Below are positions 36,139-45,268 of a stretch of 64,000 nucleotides of DNA, one piece after another. The DNA comes from Clostridiales bacterium. GTDB lineage: Bacteria; Bacillota; Clostridia; Saccharofermentanales; Saccharofermentanaceae. A model generated the notes under the pieces. The model was not told the DNA's origin and did no database searches. It worked only from the letters and a program-made list of their open reading frames with translations. Position 1 is the first letter of the stretch; each line of letters begins with the position of its first letter. A program made the translations under genes and the position numbers. The stretch lies in NCBI GenBank assembly GCA_017561715.1, contig JAFZBN010000015.1:62001-126000 (forward strand), in the 5' to 3' direction.

Positions 36139-37173
36139 TTACCTTGCCGCAGAATCGCAGATCACATCAAGTCTTTGCGAAAAGAACTGTTCGGCGGCGT
36201 CCTTCGTCATGACGACCCTCTTGATCTCTCCGTTTCCGGATGCGCGGATCACAGGGATCTCATCCTTATAGGGCGCAAGTTCTTTCATGATCCTGCGAAG
36301 CAGGGCTTCTTTGGAAACTCCCTCGAGTCTTCTCGGGAATCCGAGCATCTCATAAAGCCGGAAAAGCGGCTCGGAAGGATTCATGGCAGCCACGGCGAAA
36401 GCCAGAGCCTCACCTTCGGAATAACGAAGGAATCTGAAGTGCTGAAGGATCGCTTCTTTGATCTCCTTCGCGTAAGAAAAAGCATCGGGATCCATCTCTC
36501 TGATCCTGGATTTTGCCAGATAGCACTCATCGATCGTAATGAACATGTCGGCCTTATTGACCAGTCGGTTCAAAAGCGTGATCTGGTCGAGCATCGCGTA
36601 GCGGATGATCTGCGCGTAGCCGTTTTTCATGAAGGAATCCGGAACGGTAGAAAGAAAATCTACGTCCATATATACGGCGAGCGGGAGACACTTGACGCTG
36701 ACACAATCCTTATGGCTCATATAGTTCAGGTAGGAAAGATCGGCCTCGGCGGATTCAAGCATACTCATAAGTGTCGTCGGGATCAGGCAATAAGGAAGTC
36801 CTCCCAGGAAGGTAGACGCGCAGAATGCCGTCACATCAAGAACGCTTCCTCCTCCCCATCCGACGAGAAGATCATCACCGGAAAAGGAAATATCCATCAG
36901 GCGTTCAAATACCTGCATGACAACGTCGAAGTTCTTTGAAGACTGGCGGCCGTCGATACGGATCACTGTCGGATCTATCCCCTTCTTTTCAAGTTCGGAA
37001 ATAAAGCCCGCGTGATGCAGTCCGTCAACTTCTTTATCCGTTACGATCGCGACCTGGATCGCGTGATCGGAAGAACGCTCTTTGATAAGATCGTAAAGAC
37101 AGGTGTGCGCCATTCCCCGACCGCACTCGATCGGATAGCTTCTGGTGCTTTCCACGCGCTTAAGACATGTCAT
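36139..37173 (-). CDS. 3-dehydroquinate synthase (AroB)-like protein lacking zinc site
   Basis: 344-residue homologue of the AroB/dehydroquinate-synthase fold: DDLLVGWGGGSVLDVTAFCASTFLGGLP and PTTLMSMLES in the nucleotide domain. Active AroB proteins have S-V-G-G-K, a Glu in (A/G)EVIK, and two His in GHTxGHA and HGxAV for zinc and substrate. Here these are S141-A-E-A-D145, Gln188 (AQIIRYA), no GHT segment, and E-G-E-A-L. Catalysis as dehydroquinate synthase is therefore unlikely. No other aro genes are near. It is the first gene of the 33.8-37.2 kb operon and diverges from gltX. The start follows GGAAGGAGAGG. Confidence 0.85.
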   Translation of the reverse strand: MTCLKRVESTRSYPIECGRGMAHTCLYDLIKERSSDHAIQVAIVTDKEVDGLHHAGFISELEKKGIDPTVIRIDGRQSSKNFDVVMQVFERLMDISFSGDDLLVGWGGGSVLDVTAFCASTFLGGLPYCLIPTTLMSMLESAEADLSYLNYMSHKDCVSVKCLPLAVYMDVDFLSTVPDSFMKNGYAQIIRYAMLDQITLLNRLVNKADMFITIDECYLAKSRIREMDPDAFSYAKEIKEAILQHFRFLRYSEGEALAFAVAAMNPSEPLFRLYEMLGFPRRLEGVSKEALLRRIMKELAPYKDEIPVIRASGNGEIKRVVMTKDAAEQFFSQRLDVICDSAAR

Positions 37174-37325
37174 GAGCGTTCCTCTCCTTCCATATAAGGG
37201 TATTTACCCTTGATATGATAACACTTTTACGCCATTCTTTGAATAAAAAAGTATGAATACAAGTGCCTATACGGAAAGTTATGTGATAAAATAGGTTGTT
37301 ATAAATAATGGAAGAGGTCATCACT

Positions 37326-38798
37326 ATGCCAATTACAAATCCGGCTATACGCACACGTTTCGCGCCGAGTCCGACGGGTTTCATGCATGTAGGAAACCTG
37401 AGAACGGCGCTTTATGAGTATCTTATCGCAAAGTCTTTAGGCGGAACCTTCGTGCTCCGTATCGAGGATACCGATCAGGAACGCTATGTGGAAGGCGCCG
37501 TAGATATCATATACAAGACACTGAAGACCGCCGGTCTCGTCCATGACGAAGGTCCGGACATCGGCGGCGAATACGGTCCTTATGTCCAGAGCGAGCGTAT
37601 GGATCTTTATAAGCCCTATGCCGAGGAGCTCGTGAAGAAAGGCCACGCGTACTACTGCTTCTGCAGCAAGGAAAGACTCGCTTCCCTTCACGAAGAGGGC
37701 GGCGTTGAGGGCGGTTATGACCGTCACTGCCGTGATCTTTCCGAAGAAGAGATCAAGAAGAACCTGGAAGCAGGTATTCCGTATGTAATCCGTCAGAAGA
37801 TGCCGCTCGAAGGCGAGACGACATTCCATGACTGTGTTTACGGCGATATCACCGTACAGAACAAAGAGCTCGAGGATCAGATCCTTCTGAAGGCTGACGG
37901 TTATCCGACATATAACTTCGCGAACATCATCGATGACCATCTCATGAAGATCTCGCATGTTGTGCGCGGATCCGAGTATCTGTCCTCCACACCGAAATAC
38001 AACCTCTGCTATGAGGCATTCGGCTGGGACATCCCGACGTATGTTCACCTCCCGCTGATCCAGGGAAAGAACGATGACGGCACGGTAAGTAAGCTCTCTA
38101 AGCGTCACGGTTCCACGGGATTCGAGGATCTCGTCGCGCAGGGATTCCTCCCGGAAGCGATCATCAACTATATCGCGCTTCTCGGATGGTGTCCGAAAGA
38201 CAATCAGGAAGTATTCTCTCTTCCGGAGCTCTGCGAGGCATTCGATATCTCCGGCATCAGCAAGTCTCCGTCCGTTTTCGACTATGACAAGCTCGAGTGG
38301 TTCAACGGCGAGTACATCCACAAGATGACGCAGGAAGAGTTCATCGAGTTCGCAAAACCGGAGATCGAGAAATTCCCGATGATCACACCGGACCTGTATC
38401 CTCTCTTTGCCGAGATCATGCAGCCGCGTATCACCAGACTTTCGCAGATCATCGAGAAGCTCTCCTTCCTTAACGAGCTTGTCGATTACGATCTGGAGCT
38501 TTATGTTCACAAAAAGAGCAAGACCACCAAAGAAGGTTCCCTTGAGATGCTCAACATCGTTCTTCCGATGCTCTACGAGATCGAATGGACCAAGGATTCC
38601 CTTTCCGAGTGCCTGACGGGCCTTGCAGAAGGCATGGGCGTCAAGAACGCTCTCGTTATGTGGCCGGTTCGTATCGCGGCTTCCGGTACGGCAGTTACCC
38701 CGGGCGGTGCTGTCGAAGTCCTGCTTCTCCTTGGTAAGGAAGAAGCCCTGAAGCGCATTGAATCCGGACGACAGCGACTCTCAGCTGCTTTGTCATAA
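37326..38798 (+). CDS. gltX: Glutamyl-tRNA synthetase
   Basis: Charges tRNA-Glu. The start at 37326 (MPITNPAIRTRFAPSPTG) follows GGAAGAGG by about 8 bases, so the ATG at 37308, which contains that site, is rejected. The protein has 490 residues. It has FAPSPTGFMHVGNLRTALYEY (HIGH-type), RIEDTDQERY, HEGPDIGG-type editing-pocket residues, and KLSKRHGSTGF (KMSKS-type). Next on the strand is glnS, so it need not charge tRNA-Gln, although discrimination cannot be read from sequence. Confidence 0.96.
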   Translation: MPITNPAIRTRFAPSPTGFMHVGNLRTALYEYLIAKSLGGTFVLRIEDTDQERYVEGAVDIIYKTLKTAGLVHDEGPDIGGEYGPYVQSERMDLYKPYAEELVKKGHAYYCFCSKERLASLHEEGGVEGGYDRHCRDLSEEEIKKNLEAGIPYVIRQKMPLEGETTFHDCVYGDITVQNKELEDQILLKADGYPTYNFANIIDDHLMKISHVVRGSEYLSSTPKYNLCYEAFGWDIPTYVHLPLIQGKNDDGTVSKLSKRHGSTGFEDLVAQGFLPEAIINYIALLGWCPKDNQEVFSLPELCEAFDISGISKSPSVFDYDKLEWFNGEYIHKMTQEEFIEFAKPEIEKFPMITPDLYPLFAEIMQPRITRLSQIIEKLSFLNELVDYDLELYVHKKSKTTKEGSLEMLNIVLPMLYEIEWTKDSLSECLTGLAEGMGVKNALVMWPVRIAASGTAVTPGGAVEVLLLLGKEEALKRIESGRQRLSAALS

Positions 38799-38878
38799 GA
38801 TCAGAAAAGCGTAAAAGTGCTTTTCACACAGAATAGTAAGCGCACAATGGCGTGTGATAAGAAAGTGAGAGTAAGAAA

Positions 38879-40546
38879 ATGAGCGAATATAAGAGTTTTA
38901 TTCATGAGGCAATCGAGACTGATATCGGACCGGGCGGACGTTACGAAGGAAAAACCGTTCATACGCGTTTCCCACCGGAGCCGAACGGATATCTTCATAT
39001 CGGTCACGCAAAAGCACTGGAGATCGACTTCGGTATGGCCGAACAGTACGGCGGTCTTTGTAACCTGCGTATGGATGACACCAATCCTACCAAGGAAGAC
39101 GAAGAATATGTCGAGGCGATCAAGGAAGACATCAAGTGGCTCGGACATGACTGGGACGACCGCTTCTTCTATGCTTCTTCCTACTTTGACAAGATGTACG
39201 AGTATGCTGTCGAGCTCATTAAAAAGGGTCTGGCGTATGTCTGCCAGCTGACTCCCGAAGAAATGAAGGAACACAGAGGCGACCTGACACACCCGGCAAC
39301 GAGCCCGTATCGCGACCGTCCGATCGAAGAGAGCCTGGATCTTTTCGAGAGAATGAAGAACGGTGAATTTGAAGACGGAGCCATGACACTTCGCGCAAAG
39401 ATCGATCTGGCATCCGGCAACTTCAATATGCGTGATCCTGCGATCTATCGTATCAACCACATGCGTCACCACAATACCGGCGACAAGTGGTGCATCTACC
39501 CGATGTACGATTTCGCGCACCCGATCGAGGATGCTCTGGAAGGTATCACTCATTCCCTCTGCTCTCTTGAGTTCGAGGCACACAGACCGCTTTACGACTG
39601 GGTCATCGAGAACGTATCCGTTCCGTCTAAGCCGCGTCAGATCGAGTTCGCAAGACTCGGTATCACACATACGGTTCTCAGTAAGAGAAAGCTCCGTAAC
39701 ATGGTCGAGACAGGCCTTGTAGACGGCTGGGACGATCCGCGTATGCCTACCCTCTGTGGTCTGCGTCGTCGCGGTTACACACCGGCATCGATCCATAATT
39801 TCCACTCCAGAAACGGTATCTCTAAAGTAAATGCCGTAGTTGATTACGCGTTCCTCGAGTACTGCCTGCGTGAAGACTTAAACGCGACGGCAAAGCGTGT
39901 TATGGGTGTCGTAAACCCTGTAAAACTTATCATCGACAACTATCCGGACGGACAGACAGAAACATTCACTGTCGAGAACAATCCGGAACGTCCGGAAGAC
40001 GGCACGCGTGAAGTTTCCTTCTCCAAGGAACTCTGGATCGAAGCAGATGACTTCATGGAAGTTCCGGAAAAGAAATACTTCCGTCTCTTCCCGGGAAATG
40101 AAGTCAGACTTAAGTCCGCATATGTCATCAAGTGCACAGGCTGTGACAAGGACGAAAACGGCAACGTGACTGCCGTACATGCTGAATACGAAGAATCCAG
40201 CCGCGGCGGAAATCCGGCCGATGGACGCCGTATCAAGGCCACCATTCACTGGGTAGATACCAAGACGGCTCTGGATGCCACCGTACGTCTTTACGACCGT
40301 CTCTTCACGGTAGAGGCGCCGGATCTGGCAGACTGTAATTACCTGGATTTCATCAATCCGGATTCTCTCAAAGTCGTTGAGGGCGCAAAGGTCGAAGCTT
40401 CCCTTGCGGACGCAAAGCCGGCAGACAGATTCCAGTTCTTACGACTCGGATACTTCTGCATGGATACCAAGGACAGCAAGCCCGGAAAGCTCGTATTCAA
40501 CAGAAGCGTTTCTCTGAAAGACAGCTACAAGCCGCAGCAGGGCTGA
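38879..40546 (+). CDS. glnS: Glutaminyl-tRNA synthetase
   Basis: Charges tRNA-Gln directly, removing the need for the GatCAB amidotransferase route. The 555-residue protein has FPPEPNGYLHIGHAKAL, RMDDTNPTKED, YPMYDFAHPIEDA, THSLCSLEFE and VLSKRKL (KMSKS-type), then the C-terminal anticodon-binding beta barrels. The layout resembles the gamma-proteobacterial/eukaryotic-origin bacterial GlnRS. It follows gltX after 80 bases and is closed by a bidirectional terminator. GlnRS is present in only some Clostridia. Confidence 0.96.
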   Translation: MSEYKSFIHEAIETDIGPGGRYEGKTVHTRFPPEPNGYLHIGHAKALEIDFGMAEQYGGLCNLRMDDTNPTKEDEEYVEAIKEDIKWLGHDWDDRFFYASSYFDKMYEYAVELIKKGLAYVCQLTPEEMKEHRGDLTHPATSPYRDRPIEESLDLFERMKNGEFEDGAMTLRAKIDLASGNFNMRDPAIYRINHMRHHNTGDKWCIYPMYDFAHPIEDALEGITHSLCSLEFEAHRPLYDWVIENVSVPSKPRQIEFARLGITHTVLSKRKLRNMVETGLVDGWDDPRMPTLCGLRRRGYTPASIHNFHSRNGISKVNAVVDYAFLEYCLREDLNATAKRVMGVVNPVKLIIDNYPDGQTETFTVENNPERPEDGTREVSFSKELWIEADDFMEVPEKKYFRLFPGNEVRLKSAYVIKCTGCDKDENGNVTAVHAEYEESSRGGNPADGRRIKATIHWVDTKTALDATVRLYDRLFTVEAPDLADCNYLDFINPDSLKVVEGAKVEASLADAKPADRFQFLRLGYFCMDTKDSKPGKLVFNRSVSLKDSYKPQQG

Positions 40547-40571
40547 TCTGAGATCTGCATATTTCAAATAC

Positions 40572-40604
40572 AAAAGGACGATCCGAAGATCGTCCTTTTT
40601 ATTT
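40572..40604. terminator. Terminator after glnS
   Basis: 12-bp perfect stem AAAAGGACGATC / GATCGTCCTTTT with a CGAA loop, followed by TTATTTTT. It can also work on the opposite strand. Confidence 0.85.
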
Positions 40605-40627
40605 TTCTTGTGGCACGGGGTATATAG

Positions 40628-40660
40628 AAAGGACTGTCACATGATGTGTAACAGTCCTTT
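40628..40660 (-). terminator. Terminator after sepF
   Basis: AAAGGACTGT / ACAGTCCTTT arms with an inner CACA/TGTG pair. It lies 22 bases after the sepF stop; on the minus strand TTTCTATAT follows the hairpin. Confidence 0.7.
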
Positions 40661-40681
40661 TCTATTTGAAATTTGAATAAA

Positions 40682-41197
40682 TCAGAGTACCTGACGATAC
40701 TGGTTAACCTGAGCCTGTTCAGCTTCCTGCTTTGCAAGAGACTCACGGTCCATCAGGGCAACTGTTCTCGGAGCAACTACGAATGTCTTTCTGTTCTGGT
40801 CGATCGGCTTAACGTTACCGTCGATAGAATAAGCTGCACCGGAGATGTAGTCGATTACACGCTGAGCAACGGAACGATCAACATTCTCGATGTTGCAGAT
40901 TACTGTGTGACCTGCACGGATGTGGTCACAAACCTGCTGGGAAGAACGGATGCTGTCCGGCTGAAGGATTACAACCTGTGTATCAGCAGCGGATACGCTC
41001 TTGATCGGAACGATGCGATTGTTCATTTCCGGCATCGGGAGCGGCTCCTGATAAGAGTAGTCGCTTTCTTCTACATGAAGATCAGAGAGGTTTTCTTCCT
41101 CGTACTCATCTTCATAGATCCCGTCATCACCTTCGTAATACTCACTGTTGTCAACGCCTGCAATTTTGTTTACGAGACTATTCCAAAAACCTGCCAT
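40682..41197 (-). CDS. sepF: Cell division protein SepF
   Basis: Membrane-tethering factor that binds and bundles FtsZ during septum formation. About 171 residues from the ATG at 41197, set by GGAGG at 5-base spacing; an upstream TTG at 41209 lies inside that site. The N-terminal MAGFWNSLVNKIAG helix is the membrane anchor. An acidic linker follows (about 20-60), and then the SepF fold with VVILQPDSIRSSQQVCDHIRAGHTVICNIENVD and RVIDYISGAAYSIDGNV. It lies next to yggS, as in many Gram-positive division clusters. Confidence 0.95.
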   Translation of the reverse strand: MAGFWNSLVNKIAGVDNSEYYEGDDGIYEDEYEEENLSDLHVEESDYSYQEPLPMPEMNNRIVPIKSVSAADTQVVILQPDSIRSSQQVCDHIRAGHTVICNIENVDRSVAQRVIDYISGAAYSIDGNVKPIDQNRKTFVVAPRTVALMDRESLAKQEAEQAQVNQYRQVL

Positions 41198-41259
41198 AAC
41201 TACCTCCAAAATTTACTGCTACAGTGCTTTTAGGCACTAGCGAATTTCACTATGAGGTA

Positions 41260-41288
41260 AGTATATGTCTACCTTTTTTGACACGCAA
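41260..41288 (-). promoter_or_regulatory. Promoter of sepF
   Basis: On the minus strand TTGCGT (41283-41288), a 17-base spacer and TATACT (41260-41265) lie about 60 bases before the sepF start. A small AGTGC/GCACT stem (41223-41238) lies in the leader. Confidence 0.6.
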
Positions 41289-41387
41289 TAGAATAAGAGC
41301 AAAGGTAAATAACATGTAACTTTGATACTTGGGCGTGTAATTTTATTGAAATATAAAGATGTTTTTATGTAATTTTTTGTGCAAAAA

Positions 41388-42116
41388 TCACACCGGATCC
41401 GGATAATCCCGCTTTCCGAAGATCGCCGTTCCGATTCGGACATGTGTCGCTCCGCAGATGATCGCGTCACGATAATCCTGGCTCATGCCCATGGAAAGAT
41501 ACTTCCAGTTACTGCTGTCCGCGCCGAGATCTTTCAACTGCTCGAAAAGCACCTTGGTCTTTTCAAATACTGCTCTGGCCTCCCCTTCCTTCTGCTGGAT
41601 CGGAGCCATGGTCATCAGGCCGCATACCTCAAGCGAAGGAAGTGAAAGGATATTCTCAAACTGTTCTTTTACTCCATCAGAAGTAAAGCCGTGTTTGCTT
41701 TCTTCTCCGGAAACATTCACTTCAAGAAGGATGCGCGCGGTCAGTTCTTTTGCCGTATAACGCTTAGAGATCTCCTGTGCGAGGGAAAGCGTGTCTACCG
41801 AATGAATCAGATACGGATCACCGACGATCGTTCTGACTTTACGGCTCTGCAATGTGCCGATCAGATGCCAGTTCGGTGTAAGCCCCTGCGCGTCGAGTGT
41901 TTCCTTTTTCGCGTGCATCTCCTCGGCTCTGTTTTCCCCCAGATCGGTAAGACCGAGTGAAAAAGCCTGTGCCGCATACTCGGCAGGAAAGAACTTGGAA
42001 ACACCGATCAGTGTGATCTCAGAAGGGTCTCTGCCGGCTTCTTTTGCCGCGTCCGCGATGCTCTCACGGACCTTGTTGATATTTTCGAGCATCTGCTCTT
42101 TGCTGTACATATTCAT
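41388..42116 (-). CDS. yggS: YggS-family PLP-binding homeostasis protein
   Basis: 242-residue single-domain PLP barrel that controls free pyridoxal phosphate levels; no catalytic role is known for the family. The PLP lysine is in LIGVSKFFP, with GENRAEEM, WHLIGTLQSRKVR, EVNVSGEESKHGF and YLSMGMSQDYRDAI completing the signature. It starts 2 bases after the HlyD-like gene stop. In other Gram-positives it sits beside sepF, as here. Confidence 0.94.
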   Translation of the reverse strand: MNMYSKEQMLENINKVRESIADAAKEAGRDPSEITLIGVSKFFPAEYAAQAFSLGLTDLGENRAEEMHAKKETLDAQGLTPNWHLIGTLQSRKVRTIVGDPYLIHSVDTLSLAQEISKRYTAKELTARILLEVNVSGEESKHGFTSDGVKEQFENILSLPSLEVCGLMTMAPIQQKEGEARAVFEKTKVLFEQLKDLGADSSNWKYLSMGMSQDYRDAIICGATHVRIGTAIFGKRDYPDPV

Positions 42117-42118
42117 GA

Positions 42119-43984
42119 TTACTTCTCCACCTTATCCCCTTCTTTTACCGTCTGCGGATTGGTGATGACGATCGTACTGATACTCGGGATGTTCTCCTTT
42201 TCAAGCGGTGCGATGATCGCGTATTCTCTGTCATAGTCCTTGATCTGGACAGTGTAACCTCTGGCATATCCGCTCTCGTTTACATAGATCGTAGCGATCA
42301 TTCTGTCATAGTCCGCATTGGCCAGAGAAGAGACCGGAACACGGATACCGGTGGTCTTCGTCTGTACGATCTGAATGTTGACCGTACGTCTGTCCAGAAG
42401 TCTCTCTACGGAATTGGTCGTTTCGAAAATGACCATCAATCCGTCGTTGGTGATCGCGCAGCGGATGACCTTACAGTCGGCAATGGAGATGCCCTCTGCG
42501 GGAATACGGATGACGTGGCTTGAACCCTGCTGGAATTCTTCCATCGACGCGTTCTTTATAACGCACGCGAAATACTGCACATCGTTCTGAACGATACGAA
42601 GAACAGGTTCATTCTGTTTAACATCGAGGTCACCGGTAATAATGCTGTTGCTCGAACTGATCAGTTCTTCGCACTTGGAATCGACCATCGACATCAGAAG
42701 ATCGTAGTTGATCTCACCTTCCTGACCGTCGAGCTTGAACGATACGATGCCCGGAGCGTCGGCAAAGATCGAATTGGCTCTGCTCTCGAGCTGGGACTTA
42801 AGCGCGCTTTCACTGCCGCGCAGGCTCGTCAGCTGCTCATCTTCAAAGTCGATATCCTTAAGATTCGAATCTCTCTTCTCCATGAGCACGCGGATGGAAG
42901 AAGAATAACTGGTCATGTTATTCAGTTTATTGAGGATCGCGTCCTGACGGATCATGGTGATGATCGGCCGGATCTCTTCGTTGGCCTCGCTGAAAACGGC
43001 TTTCGCCGCTACGCCTTTTCCCTGCGTCATCAGCTGTCGCTCGATATCGACGATCTGCTGTTCAACGTTCTGAAGATCGGCAAGTGTGGATTCCATGCCG
43101 GCCGGGATGACCATGGCAAGAAGCTGACCTTTGGCAACACGGCTTCCCTCCGTTGCCTGTGTCATCAGTTCACCTGTGTGTGTCGAAGTCATCACGCTCT
43201 CATTTCGAACCACCAGCGCGGTCGCGCCGAGCGTATGCTCGATCGATCCTTCCGAGGCAAACGCGTAGTTCGGTTTTGCCGCGACATAATCCACGACATA
43301 AAGAACGGCGATGATCATGAGTCCGGTCAGGATAAGAAGGCTCAGGAAAGCGTTCAAAGCCACGCGGAGAGTTTCTCTCTTGCGCATCTTTGCCATATGC
43401 TTTCTTCTATCTTCTCCGACTTCCGGACGGGTCTCGTCAAATACATCCGGGACCTCTTTTGCGGTCATTTCGGCTTCTTTTCTTAAAGCAGCTTCTTCGG
43501 CCTTCTGCTTACTCTTCTGCTCGGCCTTGTTCTTTCTGCTGACCTGAATGATCTTCCACCAGGAAAGCTTCTTCGGCGGAGTCTTCAACTTTTCTTTTTC
43601 TACGACCGGACCTGCGGGAACGATCTGCTCATCACCGAAAAGCGGACGCTTGGCGATATTCGGATCCTGCGCGTTGAAACCCGCTGACGGACGTACGGGA
43701 ACTCTTGTTACGTTCTCGACATCATAGTTCTTGCGGGAACGAAGATCGGACGGTTTATTGATCTCGGATCTTTGATTCGATGGCCTTTTCTTCTGCGCAT
43801 TCGGGTTTCTGTTGATCGAAGCGGAAACAGGCTTTGCGGAAGCAGGTCTCTTCATTTTATCGGCGGAAGAAGACGCACCGGAAGGACGGCCCTGCTGAGG
43901 ACGCGCGCCCGCGTTCTGCGGTCTGCCGGAAGGTCTGTTTCCCTGAGGGCGATTGCCGTTATTGGGTCTTCTGCCTTTTGCCAT
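42119..43984 (-). CDS. HlyD-like membrane protein with long disordered N-terminus
   Basis: 621-residue protein. Residues 1-130 are rich in Arg, Pro, Asn and Gln (GNRPQGNRPSGR-type). A charged region follows (about 150-205), then one TM helix (about 212-235). The outer part resembles membrane-fusion (HlyD) proteins: biotinyl-lipoyl-like TEGSRVAKGQLLAMVIPAG, a coiled coil of about 100 residues, and beta strands with RIPAEGISIADCKVIRC. It shares a place with yggS and sepF in clostridial genomes, suggesting a cell-division or envelope role rather than drug export. No ABC transporter is adjacent. Confidence 0.75.
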   Translation of the reverse strand: MAKGRRPNNGNRPQGNRPSGRPQNAGARPQQGRPSGASSSADKMKRPASAKPVSASINRNPNAQKKRPSNQRSEINKPSDLRSRKNYDVENVTRVPVRPSAGFNAQDPNIAKRPLFGDEQIVPAGPVVEKEKLKTPPKKLSWWKIIQVSRKNKAEQKSKQKAEEAALRKEAEMTAKEVPDVFDETRPEVGEDRRKHMAKMRKRETLRVALNAFLSLLILTGLMIIAVLYVVDYVAAKPNYAFASEGSIEHTLGATALVVRNESVMTSTHTGELMTQATEGSRVAKGQLLAMVIPAGMESTLADLQNVEQQIVDIERQLMTQGKGVAAKAVFSEANEEIRPIITMIRQDAILNKLNNMTSYSSSIRVLMEKRDSNLKDIDFEDEQLTSLRGSESALKSQLESRANSIFADAPGIVSFKLDGQEGEINYDLLMSMVDSKCEELISSSNSIITGDLDVKQNEPVLRIVQNDVQYFACVIKNASMEEFQQGSSHVIRIPAEGISIADCKVIRCAITNDGLMVIFETTNSVERLLDRRTVNIQIVQTKTTGIRVPVSSLANADYDRMIATIYVNESGYARGYTVQIKDYDREYAIIAPLEKENIPSISTIVITNPQTVKEGDKVEK

Positions 43985-43987
43985 GTA

Positions 43988-45268
43988 TCAGTTCTTCTCC
44001 ATCATTTCGGAAACGGCCATCATGACAGCCAGTTTCACCTGTTCAAATACGAGTCCGCCCTGCATATATACAAGATACGGCGGTTTGATAGGACCATCGG
44101 CCGAAAGCTCGATCGACGCTCCCTGTACAAAAGCACCTGCCGCCATGACTACCTGCGCGTCGTAACCGGGCATATCCCACGGCTCCGGCGAAACAAAGGA
44201 ATCGACCGGCGAACAGCTCTGTACCTTTCTACAAAAGTTTACCATTTGTTGCTCATCCGGAAAAGCGACGCTTTGCACAATGTCGCCGCGGAGGTCATCC
44301 GAAGCGGGCTCACAGCGGCATCCGGCCATCTCCAGAAGCTTGGCGGCAAATACCGCGCCCTTCATGGCTTCGGCAACAACATGAGGAGCCATGAAAAGCC
44401 CCTGAGCGATCTGGCGGTTAAAACCGAGGCTCGGTCCGACATGGCTTCCTAATCCCGGAGCAGTCACTCTTTCGGCTACACGCTCGACGAGTTCTTTTCG
44501 ACCGGCAACATAAGCACCGGAAGGACATATACCGCCGCCCGCGTTCTTTATAAGAGAACCGGCGCAGAGATCTGCGCCCAGAGCGCACGGCTCCTGCTTC
44601 TCGACGAATTCGCCGTAGCAGTTATCTACAAATACGATGATATCTTCACGGATGCCCTTTACAAGATCGACAACGGCCTTGATATCCTCGGCACGAAGGC
44701 ATCTTCTGGAAGTATATCATTTCGATTTCTGAAGGAATACGACCTTGGTCTCCGGCTTGATGGCTGCCTTGATCGCCTCAAGATCCGGGGATCCGTCAGG
44801 GAGAAGCTGCACTTCGTTATACTTCATGCCGTAATCGAGAAGAGATCCCGTAAACTCCTCTTCCTTCTTCTCTACGCCAAGCGCGGAAGCCAGCGTATCA
44901 TACGGACGTCCCGTTACGGCCAGCATCTCTTCTCCCGGCTTTAAGATGCCGAAGAGACATGCGACAAGGATCTGCGTTCCGCATGTGACCTGGATACGTA
45001 CATAAGCAGCTTCGGCACCGAAGATCTCGGCATACATCTGCTCGATCTTTTCACGGCCGATATCATCATAGCCGTAACCTGTCGTAGCACCGAGATGAGC
45101 TTCGGCAAAACGGGCATTTCTGAATGCCTGCAGCACACGAAGCTGGTTGTATTCACGTACTTCTTCGATCTTGGAGAAAACAGACGAAACGGTGGTCATC
45201 GCTTCATCTGCCATGCTGACCACCGTATCACTGATTCCATACATTGATTTGAATGGATCCTGATTCAT
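43988..45268 (-). pseudogene. Methionine gamma-lyase/aluminium-resistance family protein with in-frame UGA
   Basis: PLP fold-type I protein of 426 codons interrupted by one TGA (44717-44719, codon 184). The reading frame is open on both sides: upstream AEAAYVRIQVTCGTQILVACLFGILKPGEEM, downstream VDNCYGEFVEKQEP, GSLIKNAGGGICPSGAY with the PLP lysine, and APGLGSHVGPS. Family members read QRSKGYxxR at the stop; here it is QKSK-stop-YTSRR, so a Gly codon such as GGA changed to TGA by one base. The first part of 183 residues lacks the PLP lysine and should not work alone. It could be a recent nonsense mutation or a sequencing error. The start overlaps the ACT gene stop. Confidence 0.85.

Noticed and set aside
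38803..38826. Hairpin between gltX and glnS as a terminator
   Set aside because: The 7-bp GAAAAGC/GCTTTTC stem has no T run after it, so the two genes may be cotranscribed.
44717..44719. Recoding of UGA as selenocysteine or glycine
   Set aside because: Many genes in the window end with UGA, no hairpin typical of bacterial SECIS follows, and the aligned residue is Gly, not Cys.
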